Shown: piece by piece, positions 34,040-41,951 of the stretch
Numbering within the stretch: the stretch's first letter is position 1
Layout of the letters: each line of letters opens with the position of its first letter
DNA from: CAIKZZ01 sp035524595
GTDB lineage: Bacteria > Pseudomonadota > Gammaproteobacteria > Steroidobacterales > Steroidobacteraceae
Assembly (NCBI GenBank): GCA_035524595.1
Contig: DATKOP010000062.1
Span: forward strand, 62,001-126,000
Length of the DNA stretch: 64,000 nucleotides
Direction: 5' to 3'
Made by a program: the position numbers and the translations under genes
The notes under the pieces: model-generated
Database searches by the model: none
The model's input: only the letters and a program-made list of their open reading frames with translations
Told to the model about the DNA's origin: nothing

Positions 34040-34932
34040 GCCCGGCGCCCTGGCCGGCGCCGGCCAAGCTGAACCTCTTCCTGCACGTCACCGGCCGGCG
34101 GGCCGACGGCTACCACGAACTCGAGACCCTGTTCCAGCTGGTCGACCTCGAGGACGAGCTCAGGATCGTCGTCCGCCGCGACGGGGTGATCGCGCGGAGC
34201 GGGGGTGCGGCGGGCGTGCCGGCGGAGGAGGACCTTGTCGTGCGGGCGGCGCGCCTGCTGCGGGCGCGCGCCGGCGATCCCGGCCTCGGCGCCGAGATCG
34301 ACGTGGCCAAGCGCATTCCTGTCGGCGGCGGCCTCGGCGGCGGCAGCTCGGACGCCGCCACCGTGCTGGTCGCCCTCAACGAGCTCTGGGGGCTCGGCCT
34401 GACGGCGGCGCGGCTCGCCGCGCTCGGCCTCGAGCTCGGCGCCGACGTGCCGGTCTTCGTGCACGGCGACAACGCCGTCGCGCGCGGCATCGGCGAGCGC
34501 CTCGAGCCGGTCGCGCTGCCGCCGCGGGTGTACGCGGTGGTCTTTCCCGGCGTGCCGGTGTCCACCGCTGCAGCCTTCCAGGCGCCTGAATTGACAAGAA
34601 ATTCTTCTGCCATCACAATACCCGGCTCCCCGTTGCCCAGCGGCGGCGGGGCGCAGCTGCCGGGCCGCAACGACCTGGAGCCCGTCGTCGTCGCCCGCCA
34701 CCCGGCGGTGCGCGCGGCGCTCGAGTGGCTCGGCGAGCGCAGCCCGGCGAGGATGACCGGTTCCGGAGCCAGCGTGTTCGCGGTGTTCGCCGACCGGCTC
34801 GCCGCGGCGGCGGCCCTGGAGGGTCTGCCCGCGGGCTGGACGGGGTTTGTGGCGCAGGGGCTGCACCGCTCCCCGCTCGCCGCGCGGCTCGCGGCCGAGC
34901 GGCGCGCGGCAGAGGGGCCGGCTCGCCGCTAG
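34036..34932 (+). CDS. ispE: 4-diphosphocytidyl-2-C-methyl-D-erythritol kinase IspE
   Basis: IspE phosphorylates CDP-methylerythritol in the MEP pathway to isoprenoids. The 298-residue GHMP kinase has the N-terminal PAPAKLNLFLHVTGRRADGYHE, the ATP loop PVGGGLGGGSSDAATVL and the C-terminal MTGSGASVFAVF. Residues about 186-198 (ELTRNSSAITIPG) are coded by AT-richer, otherwise rare codons (TTG ACA AGA AAT TCT TCT, ATA). This stretch coincides with a promoter-like sequence for the downstream tRNA and prs. Confidence 0.95.
   Translation: MSPAPWPAPAKLNLFLHVTGRRADGYHELETLFQLVDLEDELRIVVRRDGVIARSGGAAGVPAEEDLVVRAARLLRARAGDPGLGAEIDVAKRIPVGGGLGGGSSDAATVLVALNELWGLGLTAARLAALGLELGADVPVFVHGDNAVARGIGERLEPVALPPRVYAVVFPGVPVSTAAAFQAPELTRNSSAITIPGSPLPSGGGAQLPGRNDLEPVVVARHPAVRAALEWLGERSPARMTGSGASVFAVFADRLAAAAALEGLPAGWTGFVAQGLHRSPLAARLAAERRAAEGPARR
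34591..34619 (+). promoter_or_regulatory. Promoter-like sequence inside ispE, probably serving tRNA-Gln and prs
   Basis: A perfect TTGACA (34591-34596) is followed after 17 bases by CACAAT (34614-34619, four of six). A start near 34626 would transcribe the 3' end of ispE, then tRNA-Gln (34942) and prs. It is the most AT-rich spot of the gene. Confidence 0.5.
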
Positions 34933-34941
34933 GTTTGCGGG

Positions 34942-35016
34942 TGGGGCGTAGCCAAGTGGTAAGGCAGCGGATTTTGATTCCGCCATCCGAAGGTTCGAGT
35001 CCTTCCGCCCCAGCCA
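34942..35016 (+). tRNA. tRNA-Gln (anticodon UUG)
   Basis: The acceptor arms TGGGGCG (34942-34948) and CGCCCCA (35006-35012) pair fully, followed by G and an encoded CCA. The D arm (AGCCAAGTGGTAAGGCA), the anticodon loop TTTTGAT with TTG, and the T loop GGTTCGAGTCC are all normal. The position between ispE and prs matches Xanthomonas-like gene order. Confidence 0.97.
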
Positions 35017-35059
35017 CTTCGAGTGCAGGTCTGGACGTCGACTCAGCGGGGAGCAGGTA

Positions 35060-36013
35060 GTGTCCGAAGTGCAGATGTCAGTGTTCGCGGGGAACTCGAA
35101 CCCGGCGCTCGCGCAGGAGATTGCGCGGCACCTGATGCTGCCGCTCGGCCGCGCGCACGTCGGCCGCTTCAGCGATGGCGAGGCGACCGTCGAGCTGATG
35201 GAGAACGTCCGCGGTCGCGACGTCTTCATCGTGCAGCCGACCTGCCCGCCGGCCAACGACCACCTGATGGAGCTGCTGGTGATGGCGGACGCGTGCCGCC
35301 GCGCCAGCGCCGGGCGCATCACCGCGGTGATCCCGTACTTCGGCTACGCCCGCCAGGACCGCCGCCCGCGCGCGACGCGCGTCGCGATCACCGCCAAGCT
35401 GGTCGCCAACATGATCGCCACGGCGGGCGTCAACCGCGTGCTGACTATCGACCTGCACGCCGACCAGATCCAGGGCTTCTTCGACCTGCCGGTCGACAAC
35501 GTCTACGCCTCGCCGGTGCTGCTCGGCGACGCCTGGAAGCAGAAGTACGAGAACATGATCGTGGTCTCGCCGGACGTCGGCGGCGTGGTCCGGGCGCGCG
35601 CCCTCGCCAAGCGGCTCGACGACGCCGACCTCGCGATCATCGACAAGCGCCGGCCGCGACCGAACGAGTCGAAGGTGATGAACATCATCGGCGACGTCGA
35701 GGGCAAGAGCTGCGTGCTGGTGGACGACATGGTCGACACGGCCGGGACCCTGTGCCAGGCCGCGCAGGCGCTCAAGGACGAGGGCGCGATCAGGGTGGTG
35801 GCCTACATCACGCACCCGGTCCTGTCGGGTGCGGCGGTCGAGCGCATCGCGTCCTCGGTGCTCGACGAGCTGGTGGTCACGGACACGATTCCGCTCTCGG
35901 CCGCGGCCCGGGGCTGCAGCAAGATCCGGCAGCTGTCGGTCGCGGGCCTGCTCGCCGAGACGATGCGCCGCATCCGCGACGAGGAATCGGTCAGCTCGCT
36001 GTACATCGACTGA
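35060..36013 (+). CDS. prs: Ribose-phosphate pyrophosphokinase
   Basis: Prs makes PRPP from ribose-5-phosphate and ATP for nucleotides, histidine, tryptophan and NAD. The 317-residue protein shows VFAGNSNPALAQEIA, the catalytic flexible-loop region PYFGYARQDR, DLHADQIQGFFD and the PRPP loop VLVDDMVDTAGT. A GGGGAG six bases upstream supports the GTG at 35060; an in-frame ATG at 35075 is an alternative. It lies 43 bases after tRNA-Gln. Confidence 0.96.
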   Translation: MSEVQMSVFAGNSNPALAQEIARHLMLPLGRAHVGRFSDGEATVELMENVRGRDVFIVQPTCPPANDHLMELLVMADACRRASAGRITAVIPYFGYARQDRRPRATRVAITAKLVANMIATAGVNRVLTIDLHADQIQGFFDLPVDNVYASPVLLGDAWKQKYENMIVVSPDVGGVVRARALAKRLDDADLAIIDKRRPRPNESKVMNIIGDVEGKSCVLVDDMVDTAGTLCQAAQALKDEGAIRVVAYITHPVLSGAAVERIASSVLDELVVTDTIPLSAAARGCSKIRQLSVAGLLAETMRRIRDEESVSSLYID

Positions 36014-36104
36014 GTTTCGGTCCCGCGGCGTGGTGCCGCGGGACGACGGATCCGGAACGGGCTTGGTCGCGGGCCGTCCCGGGTTCCACTGTAAGGAGAC
36101 GATG

Positions 36105-36869
36105 ATGAAGACCTCTTTTGAACTGATCGCGGAATTCCGCGATGACCAGGGGAAGGGTGCGAGCCGCCGCCTGCGTCACGCGGGACGTGTTCCGGCGATC
36201 CTCTACGGCGGCCAGCGCGAACCCCGCGCCCTGTCGCTCGACCACACCAAGCTGCAGCTCGCGCTGGAGAACGAGAAGTTCTACTCCTCGATCATGCAGC
36301 TCAAGGTCGGCGACCAGACCCAGGCGGCGATCCTGCGCGACGTGCAGCGCCATCCCTGGAAGAACCAGGTCGTGCACATCGACCTGCAGCGGGTCTACGA
36401 GAACGAGAAGATCCGGCTCGCGGTGCCGCTGCACTACACGGGCGAGGCCGGCGCGCCGGGCGTCAAGACCGAAGGCGGCATGATGTCGCACCTCAAGAAC
36501 GAGCTGATGGTGGAGTGCCTGCCGAAGGACCTGCCGGAGTTCCTCGAGGTCGACGTCTCGGGGCTGCACCTCAACGAGTCGCTGCACGTCTCCGACATCA
36601 AGCTGCCGGCCGGGGTGGCGGCGGTGGAGCTGCAGTCCGGCAAGAACCCGTCGATCGTCGCGGTGCACGCGATGCGCGCGGAGGAGATCGAGGCGCCGGT
36701 CGCGGCGGCAGCGGCCGAGGGCGCCGCCGCGGCGCCGGCGGCCGGGGCACCGGCGGCCGGGGCGCCGGCGGCTGCGGCAGCGACGGCGGCCGGCGACAAG
36801 AAGCCGGCCGAGGCGGCCAAGAAGGAAGAGCCCAAGAAGGACGCGCCGAAGAAGGACGCCAAGAAGTAG
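36105..36869 (+). CDS. rplY: Ribosomal protein bL25, long Ctc/TL5 form with low-complexity tail
   Basis: bL25 binds 5S rRNA; the long form adds a C-terminal beta domain. The 254-residue protein has the L25 domain (about 1-92; RVPAILYGG, LRDVQRHPWKNQVVHIDLQ) and the TL5-type domain to about 185. The last 60 residues are alanine/proline repeats (APAAGAPAAGAPA) followed by a lysine-rich end (KKEEPKKDAPKKDAKK). Two ATGs are adjacent; the second (36105) is preferred because AAGGAG at 36093-36098 is six bases away, against three for the first. Confidence 0.94.
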   Translation: MKTSFELIAEFRDDQGKGASRRLRHAGRVPAILYGGQREPRALSLDHTKLQLALENEKFYSSIMQLKVGDQTQAAILRDVQRHPWKNQVVHIDLQRVYENEKIRLAVPLHYTGEAGAPGVKTEGGMMSHLKNELMVECLPKDLPEFLEVDVSGLHLNESLHVSDIKLPAGVAAVELQSGKNPSIVAVHAMRAEEIEAPVAAAAAEGAAAAPAAGAPAAGAPAAAAATAAGDKKPAEAAKKEEPKKDAPKKDAKK

Positions 36870-36950
36870 CGCGTCCGGCGTCGCCGGCCATCGGACCGCG
36901 CCCCGCGTCGGGTGCGGTCCGGTCGCTTTCGGCGCTCGCGCGGCATCCGC

Positions 36951-37541
36951 ATGGCGGGCCTGTCACTCAAGCTGGTCGTCGGCCTCGGCAATCCGGGGCC
37001 GGAGCACGCCGAGACGCGTCACAACGCGGGCTTCTGGTGCGTCGACCGCCTCGCGGCGGCCGTCGGTGGCAGCCTGCGCCCGCACGCCCGCTACCACGGC
37101 GAGGTCGGCCGGGTCACGCTCGACGGCCGCGAGCTGTGGCTGCTGAAGCCGTCGACCTACATGAACCGCAGCGGGCTCGCGGTGCGGGCGCTGGCGGAGT
37201 ACCTGCGGATCGCGCCCGGCGAGACGCTGGTCGCGCACGACGACCTCGACCTCGCGGTCGGCGCGGTGCGCCTCAAGCTCGGCGGCGGGCCCGGCGGCCA
37301 CAACGGCGTGCGCGACGTGATCACGCAGATCGGCGACGGCTTCTGGCGGCTGCGACTCGGCATCGGCCACCCGGGCACGCGCCAGGAGGTCATCGACTAC
37401 GTGCTCAGGCGTGCGCCGGCCGCGGAGCAGGTACTGCTCGATGACGCGATCGTGGCGGGCGTCGAGGCGATCCCGCGGCTGCTGACCGACGGCGCCGAGA
37501 AGGTCATGAACAGTCTGCACCGGCGCGCGCCGGCGCCCTAG
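36951..37541 (+). CDS. pth: Peptidyl-tRNA hydrolase
   Basis: Pth frees tRNA from peptidyl-tRNA lost by stalled ribosomes. The 196-residue protein has the catalytic set N14, H24 and D97 in VGLGNPGPEHAETRHNAGFW and VAHDDLDL, plus the substrate segment KPSTYMNRSG. The ATG at 36951 fits the family N-terminus; there is no clear Shine-Dalgarno. It lies between rplY and ychF, the common order. Confidence 0.95.
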   Translation: MAGLSLKLVVGLGNPGPEHAETRHNAGFWCVDRLAAAVGGSLRPHARYHGEVGRVTLDGRELWLLKPSTYMNRSGLAVRALAEYLRIAPGETLVAHDDLDLAVGAVRLKLGGGPGGHNGVRDVITQIGDGFWRLRLGIGHPGTRQEVIDYVLRRAPAAEQVLLDDAIVAGVEAIPRLLTDGAEKVMNSLHRRAPAP

Positions 37542-37551
37542 GGAGTACGCG

Positions 37552-38643
37552 GTGGGGATCAAGTGCGGCATCGTCGGACTCCCGAACGTCGGCAAGTCGA
37601 CGCTGTTCAACGCGCTGACGCGCGCGCAGATCCCGGCCGAAAACTACCCGTTCTGCACCATCGACCCGAACGTCGGCGTCGTGCCGGTGCCGGACCCGCG
37701 GCTCGGCGCGCTGTGGGACATCGCCCGCTCGGAAAAGGTGCTGCCGACGACGGTCGAGTTCGTCGACATCGCCGGCATCGTCGCCGGCGCGTCGCAGGGC
37801 GAGGGCCTCGGCAACAAGTTCCTGGCCCACATCCGCGAGGTCGACGCGATCGCGCACGTCGTGCGCTGCTTCGAGCACGCCGACATCGTCCACGTCGCGG
37901 GCCGCGTCAACCCGCTGGACGACATCGGCGTCATCAACACCGAGCTCGCGCTCGCCGACCTCGAGACCGCCGAGAAGGGCCTGCAGCGCGCCGAGAAGGC
38001 CGCCAAGGCGCAGGACAAGGATGCGATCCGGGCGCGCGACGTGATCCGCCGCGTGCGCGACGCGCTGAACGAGGGCCGGGCGGCGCGCTCGCTCGGGCTC
38101 GACGAGCAGGAGCGCGCGATCGTGCGCGAGCTGCAGCTCTTGACGATGAAGCCGGTGCTGTACGTCGCCAACGTCAACGAGGGCGGCTTCCACGACAATC
38201 CGCTGCTGACGGTGGTCGAGTCGCTGGCCGCGGCCGAGGGCGCCCAGGTCGTGCCGGTGTGCGCGGCGATCGAGGCCGAGATCGCCCAGCTCGAGGACGC
38301 CGACCGGGCCGACTTTCTCAAGGAACTCGGACTGGCGGAGCCCGGTCTCAACCGGGTGATCCGCGCCGCCTACGCCCTGCTCGGCCTGCAGACCTACTTC
38401 ACCGTCGGGCCGAAGGAAGTCCGCGCCTGGACGGTCAAGCGCAACGCCACCGCGCCGCAGGCCGCGGGCGTCATTCACACCGACTTCGAGCGCGGCTTCA
38501 TCCGCGCCGAGGTCATCGCCTACGACGACTACCTCGCCTGCCGCGGCGAGGCGGGGGCGCGCGAGGCGGGCAAGATGCGCCTCGAGGGCAAGGACTACCT
38601 GGTCCGCGAGGGCGACGTGATGCACTTTCGGTTCAACGTCTGA
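37552..38643 (+). CDS. ychF: Ribosome-associated ATPase YchF
   Basis: YchF is an Obg-like P-loop protein that hydrolyses ATP, binds ribosomes and affects the oxidative stress response. The 363-residue protein starts IKCGIVGLPNVGKSTLFNAL, with the P loop and the NVGKS motif. A coiled-coil insert (about 130-175) and a C-terminal TGS-type domain with YFTVGPKEVRAWTV follow. GGGAG six bases upstream supports the GTG start. It closes the conserved ispE-to-ychF run. Confidence 0.96.
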   Translation: MGIKCGIVGLPNVGKSTLFNALTRAQIPAENYPFCTIDPNVGVVPVPDPRLGALWDIARSEKVLPTTVEFVDIAGIVAGASQGEGLGNKFLAHIREVDAIAHVVRCFEHADIVHVAGRVNPLDDIGVINTELALADLETAEKGLQRAEKAAKAQDKDAIRARDVIRRVRDALNEGRAARSLGLDEQERAIVRELQLLTMKPVLYVANVNEGGFHDNPLLTVVESLAAAEGAQVVPVCAAIEAEIAQLEDADRADFLKELGLAEPGLNRVIRAAYALLGLQTYFTVGPKEVRAWTVKRNATAPQAAGVIHTDFERGFIRAEVIAYDDYLACRGEAGAREAGKMRLEGKDYLVREGDVMHFRFNV

Positions 38644-38701
38644 GGCCGCGGACGCTATGCTGCGCCACGCGCGCGAGCCACGATCGATGCGAGGAAGCTC
38701 T

Positions 38702-40702
38702 GTGACGAAATCATTCCTGATCCGCGCCGCCGGCCTGCTCTGGCTCGCGTCCCTCGCCGCCTGCCACGGCAGCAGCAGTGGCCCGCAGACGGTCGGCGTC
38801 GGCATCGGTGTGGCGCTGACCGCGCCGAGCGGCACGACGCTGGTCGCTGCCGGCGACACGCTCGAGATCGACGCGACCGTCAGCAACGACCCCAACAATG
38901 CGGGCGTCACCTGGACGCTGACCGGCGCCGGCTCGATCGCCAGCAGCGACACGACCAAGGCGATCTACCAGGCGCCGAGCAACGTCGTCGGCTCGCTGTT
39001 CGGCACGCTGACCGCGACCTCGGTGACCGACCCGACCAAGTACGCGTCGGTGACGATCACCGTCAACGGCACGCCGACGATCATGCAGCCGGTGCTGTTC
39101 CCGGCCAACCAGAACGTGGCGTACACGACCTACGTCACCGCCGCCGGCGGCACGGCGCCGTACACCTGGACGGTCTCGGCGGGCGCGCTGCCGGCCGGCC
39201 TGAGCCTGAGCGGCAGCACCACCGCCGCGACCGCGATCACGGGCACGCCGACGACGCTCGGCACGTCGACGTTCACGCTGACGCTGACCGACGCGGTGGG
39301 CCTGACCGCCTCGCTGCCGATGACGCTGACGGTGTCGCCGCAGACGGCGTGCCTGCTGAACGGCCAGTTCACCTACCTGCAGACCGGCTTCTACCAAGGC
39401 AAGCCCGTGACCCGCGCCGGCAGCATCAACGTCACGGTCACCGGCACCGTGACCGGAGTGCACGACTACAAGGACGCCACCAACGCCCGGCCGGCCGCCG
39501 CCGTGACTTCGGGTACCTGCGTGACGCTGACGCAGAACCGCGGCCAGCTGCACATCAGCTCCTCCGCCAGCGGCAACGAGAGCTTCGACTTCGCGACCAA
39601 CGCGTCGCTGGCGGTCGGCCACCTGCAGCAGGACGACGGCACGGGCGTGGTCGAGGCCGGCGAGTTCTTCAAGCAGGACCCGACCGCGTTCACGCTGGTC
39701 GCGCTAAAGGGCGACTGGGCGTTCGGCGCGGTAGGCGACGACGGCGCCGGCAACCGCCTGGCGGTCGCCGGGCGGGCGACGCTCGACGCCAACGGCCTCG
39801 TGTCGGCGGGTGTCGGCGACAACAACGGCGCCTCGCCGGTGGTCGGCGGCATCGTCGCCGGAACCTTCACCGCGCCGGACGCAAACGGCCGCGGTACCGC
39901 CGCGCTCACGCTCGGCGGCCAGCCGCTGCCGATCGCGTTCTACGTCGTCGACCAGAACACCCTGCTGATCGTCTCGAGCGACTCGCAGTCGTCGGCGCCG
40001 CGCGTCGCCGGCCGCATGACGCGCCAGACCGGCGCCGGCGCGCTCGACAGCACCGCCTTCGCGGGCCCTGCGGTCCTCAGCATGTGGGGCTCGACGCCGG
40101 TCAACGGCGTGGCGGAGACGACCGCGACGACCGGCCGGCTGTTCGACGCCGCGGCCACCGCCGGCAGCGCGGCGGGCACGGCGAGCGTCGCGCTCGACAT
40201 CGTCGATCGCGGCGCGCAGCTGATCAGCCAGGGCTACACGACCCAGCCGTACACGGTCGCGAGCAACGGCCGCGGCACGCTCGCGGTCGGCAGCGGGGCG
40301 ACGCTCAGGAACTTCGTGCTGTACGCCGACGGCACGGGCGGCGGCTATGCGATCGAGCCGGCGAGCGTGACCGGCAACTTCGGCATCCTCGACGCGCAGG
40401 CGGCGGGACCGTACAGCGACTTCGCGACCGCGTACTACGAGGGCGGCACGATGTTCCCGGGCTCGACCTCGCCGATCACGCTCGCGCCGCAGCTCCTGTT
40501 CCAGACCGGGGCGATCAACGGCAACCTGACCGGCAACTACGCGCTCGACCCGGCCACCGGGCGGATGGTGGCGGCGGTGTCGCGCACGATCCTGGGCGGC
40601 AGCGACCTCGTCATCTACATCGTCAATCCAGCCAAGCTGGTGATCATCGGCGACGGCCTCAACATCTCGAACAGCCAGCTCGCCTGGTTCGAGGCGTACT
40701 GA
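38702..40702 (+). CDS. Large lipoprotein with Ig-like repeats, unknown function
   Basis: The 666-residue protein has lipobox SLAAC (C21) and an N-terminal Ig-like domain (about 30-125; VTWTLTGAGSIASSDTTKAIY). A putative-Ig cadherin-like repeat (about 128-215; PYTWTVSAGALPAGLSLSG) comes next, then a long beta-rich region of GDWAFGAVGDDGAGNRLAVAG-type repeats of unclear fold. Proteins of this build are frequent in environmental bacteria, acidobacteria included, and are usually surface-exposed; no enzymatic motif is visible. GTG 38702 is chosen because GAGGA lies seven bases upstream; an in-frame ATG at 38657 would add an N-terminal extension of 15 residues. Confidence 0.75.
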   Translation: MTKSFLIRAAGLLWLASLAACHGSSSGPQTVGVGIGVALTAPSGTTLVAAGDTLEIDATVSNDPNNAGVTWTLTGAGSIASSDTTKAIYQAPSNVVGSLFGTLTATSVTDPTKYASVTITVNGTPTIMQPVLFPANQNVAYTTYVTAAGGTAPYTWTVSAGALPAGLSLSGSTTAATAITGTPTTLGTSTFTLTLTDAVGLTASLPMTLTVSPQTACLLNGQFTYLQTGFYQGKPVTRAGSINVTVTGTVTGVHDYKDATNARPAAAVTSGTCVTLTQNRGQLHISSSASGNESFDFATNASLAVGHLQQDDGTGVVEAGEFFKQDPTAFTLVALKGDWAFGAVGDDGAGNRLAVAGRATLDANGLVSAGVGDNNGASPVVGGIVAGTFTAPDANGRGTAALTLGGQPLPIAFYVVDQNTLLIVSSDSQSSAPRVAGRMTRQTGAGALDSTAFAGPAVLSMWGSTPVNGVAETTATTGRLFDAAATAGSAAGTASVALDIVDRGAQLISQGYTTQPYTVASNGRGTLAVGSGATLRNFVLYADGTGGGYAIEPASVTGNFGILDAQAAGPYSDFATAYYEGGTMFPGSTSPITLAPQLLFQTGAINGNLTGNYALDPATGRMVAAVSRTILGGSDLVIYIVNPAKLVIIGDGLNISNSQLAWFEAY

Positions 40703-40718
40703 GGCGCGCGCGGGCGCC

Positions 40719-40747
40719 TTGACGAGCGCGAGCGCCGTGCACAGAAT
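40719..40747 (+). promoter_or_regulatory. Promoter of tRNA-Met
   Basis: TTGACG (40719-40724) and CAGAAT (40742-40747) are 17 bases apart. The following bases (TCGCGTCCC) form a GC-rich discriminator as in stringently controlled stable-RNA promoters. The start should be near 40754, about 32 bases before the tRNA. Confidence 0.6.
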
Positions 40748-40785
40748 TCGCGTCCCTTCCGAAGGCCGCCGCGGCGGCCCCGCGT

Positions 40786-40862
40786 GGCTAGGTAGCTCAG
40801 ACGGTTAGAGCACGGGATTCATAACCCCGGGGTCGGGGGTTCGATTCCCCCCCTAGCCACCA
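40786..40862 (+). tRNA. tRNA-Met, elongator (anticodon CAU)
   Basis: GGCTAGG (40786-40792) pairs with CCTAGCC (40852-40858), followed by A and an encoded CCA. The anticodon loop is TTCATAA. The D arm GTAGCTCAGACGGTTAGAGC is close to E. coli elongator tRNA-Met. The initiator form is excluded by the paired first base pair, and the body does not resemble the CAU-anticodon tRNA-Ile. Confidence 0.93.
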
Positions 40863-41253
40863 TTTACTCCCCCGATTGGCGCCGCCAAGGCCCGGCAGCC
40901 GATTGAGATTCAGTCGCTTAGATGCGCGGTCGGCCCGCGCAGCCCATCCGCGACCCGTGGATGCCGCGCCGGCTCGGGAGGGCGCGGCCGGGGCGGGCCC
41001 GCCCTCGGGCCGCGACATCCCGCCGGCCGACGACCACCGATCGGCCGTCGTCGGCGGTACCTGAATCCGAAAGCGGGCGCTCCTCTCGCCGCTACAGGTT
41101 GACCGGGCCCGGCGACCTACCCCCGCGATGCGCCGGTGGCTGCCCGTGGGCGGCGCTTGGGGGCCCCCAACGGCCGCCCTCTGGCACGACTGGGCGCGCG
41201 GTGGAACAGTCATCCCGCGCGGTTGCGCAGGTCCAACGAACCGGGAGGAGACG
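40863..41253. other. Non-coding stretch after tRNA-Met
   Basis: 391 bases without a supported gene. It contains one clear hairpin: CCGACGAC (41027-41034) pairs with GTCGTCGG (41047-41054) around a 12-base loop, with no T tract. The open frame antisense to it reads through the tRNA complement and is spurious. No repeated copy of the tRNA end, such as an attachment site, was seen in the window. Confidence 0.6.
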
Positions 41254-41679
41254 ATGGAAGCGTCCTATTTCACAACGTGCCTGTGTGCGTCAGCGTTGCT
41301 GCTGCTGGCGGGATCGGCGGCGAATGCCGCGTGCACGAACGCGACCCTGGTCGGGGCGTACGGAATCCTGGAACAAGGGCAGTTCATCGGCGGGGGCTTC
41401 TCGGAGTTCCGCGCCGTGGGAGAACTGACGTTTGACGGCAAGGGCAAAGGCACCCGGAGCAGCACGATCTGGTACAGCACCCTGGAAATCGCCGTCGAAG
41501 GCGCCAACCCCATCAGCTACGCCGTCCAGCCGGACTGCACGTTCACCTGGACGTACGTCAATGGCGAGACGTACACGGGTGTCATCGTCAGCGGCGGGCA
41601 GAAGGCCTTCTACCTCGAGACAAGCAATGGCGACCCGATGAGAACCGGTCAGGCGGAAAGGGTCAGGGGCGGCCAGTAG
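41254..41679 (+). CDS. Small exported protein of unknown function, atypical base composition
   Basis: The 141-residue protein has a signal peptide cleaved after ANA (about 25), then a beta-rich domain: ACTNATLVGAYGILEQGQF, a DGKGKGTRSS turn and a C-terminal VIVSGGQKAFYLETSNGD. This repeat-like plan resembles secreted proteins common in acidobacteria, but no function is known. GGGAGGAG gives a strong ribosome site. Codons such as GAA, ACA, TCA, GGA, CAA and AAA are used freely, unlike neighbouring genes. Together with the position just after a tRNA, this suggests later acquisition. Confidence 0.75.
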   Translation: MEASYFTTCLCASALLLLAGSAANAACTNATLVGAYGILEQGQFIGGGFSEFRAVGELTFDGKGKGTRSSTIWYSTLEIAVEGANPISYAVQPDCTFTWTYVNGETYTGVIVSGGQKAFYLETSNGDPMRTGQAERVRGGQ

Positions 41680-41705
41680 GATCCCCCAGACCCAGCGCGC
41701 CACGG

Positions 41706-41722
41706 GCCCGCCTCGCGCGGGC
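41706..41722 (+). terminator. Hairpin downstream of the exported protein, possible terminator
   Basis: GCCCGC (41706-41711) and GCGGGC (41717-41722) form a 6-bp stem with a 5-base loop, followed by TCTTCC. The T content is low, so this is tentative. Confidence 0.3.
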
Positions 41723-41951
41723 TCTTCCGCGCGGCCGCGGTTCGTCGTCGTCGGTCGGCGGCGGCCGGCCGGGCAGGCGGCCGAGAATCCGCGACGGGTG
41801 ACGATCCAGTGGGGCTGTCATCGGGCGCGATGCCGCCCTCGATCGCGCCGGCGAACCCGGGCCGGCGACCGGCCCCGTCGCAGCGTTCTGTTGCCGTCGG
41901 AGACGGCAGCGCGTGCCGGATACCCGCGCCGGCGCCGCGCGACCGGCCCCG

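Noticed and set aside
34613..35017. Minus-strand open frame of 134 codons over the tRNA-Gln gene
   Set aside because: Its N-terminus (MAGAEGLEPSDGGIKIRC) is the well-known false peptide made by translating the complement of a tRNA; the rest is antisense to ispE.
40797..41213. Minus-strand open frame of 138 codons ending in the tRNA-Met complement
   Set aside because: The end GGESNPRPRGYESRALTV is the typical artefact of reading antisense through a tRNA; no other support.
41680..41951. Gene in the gap between the exported protein and the M61 peptidase
   Set aside because: Frames here are arginine-rich shadows with no start site; only a weak hairpin was found.
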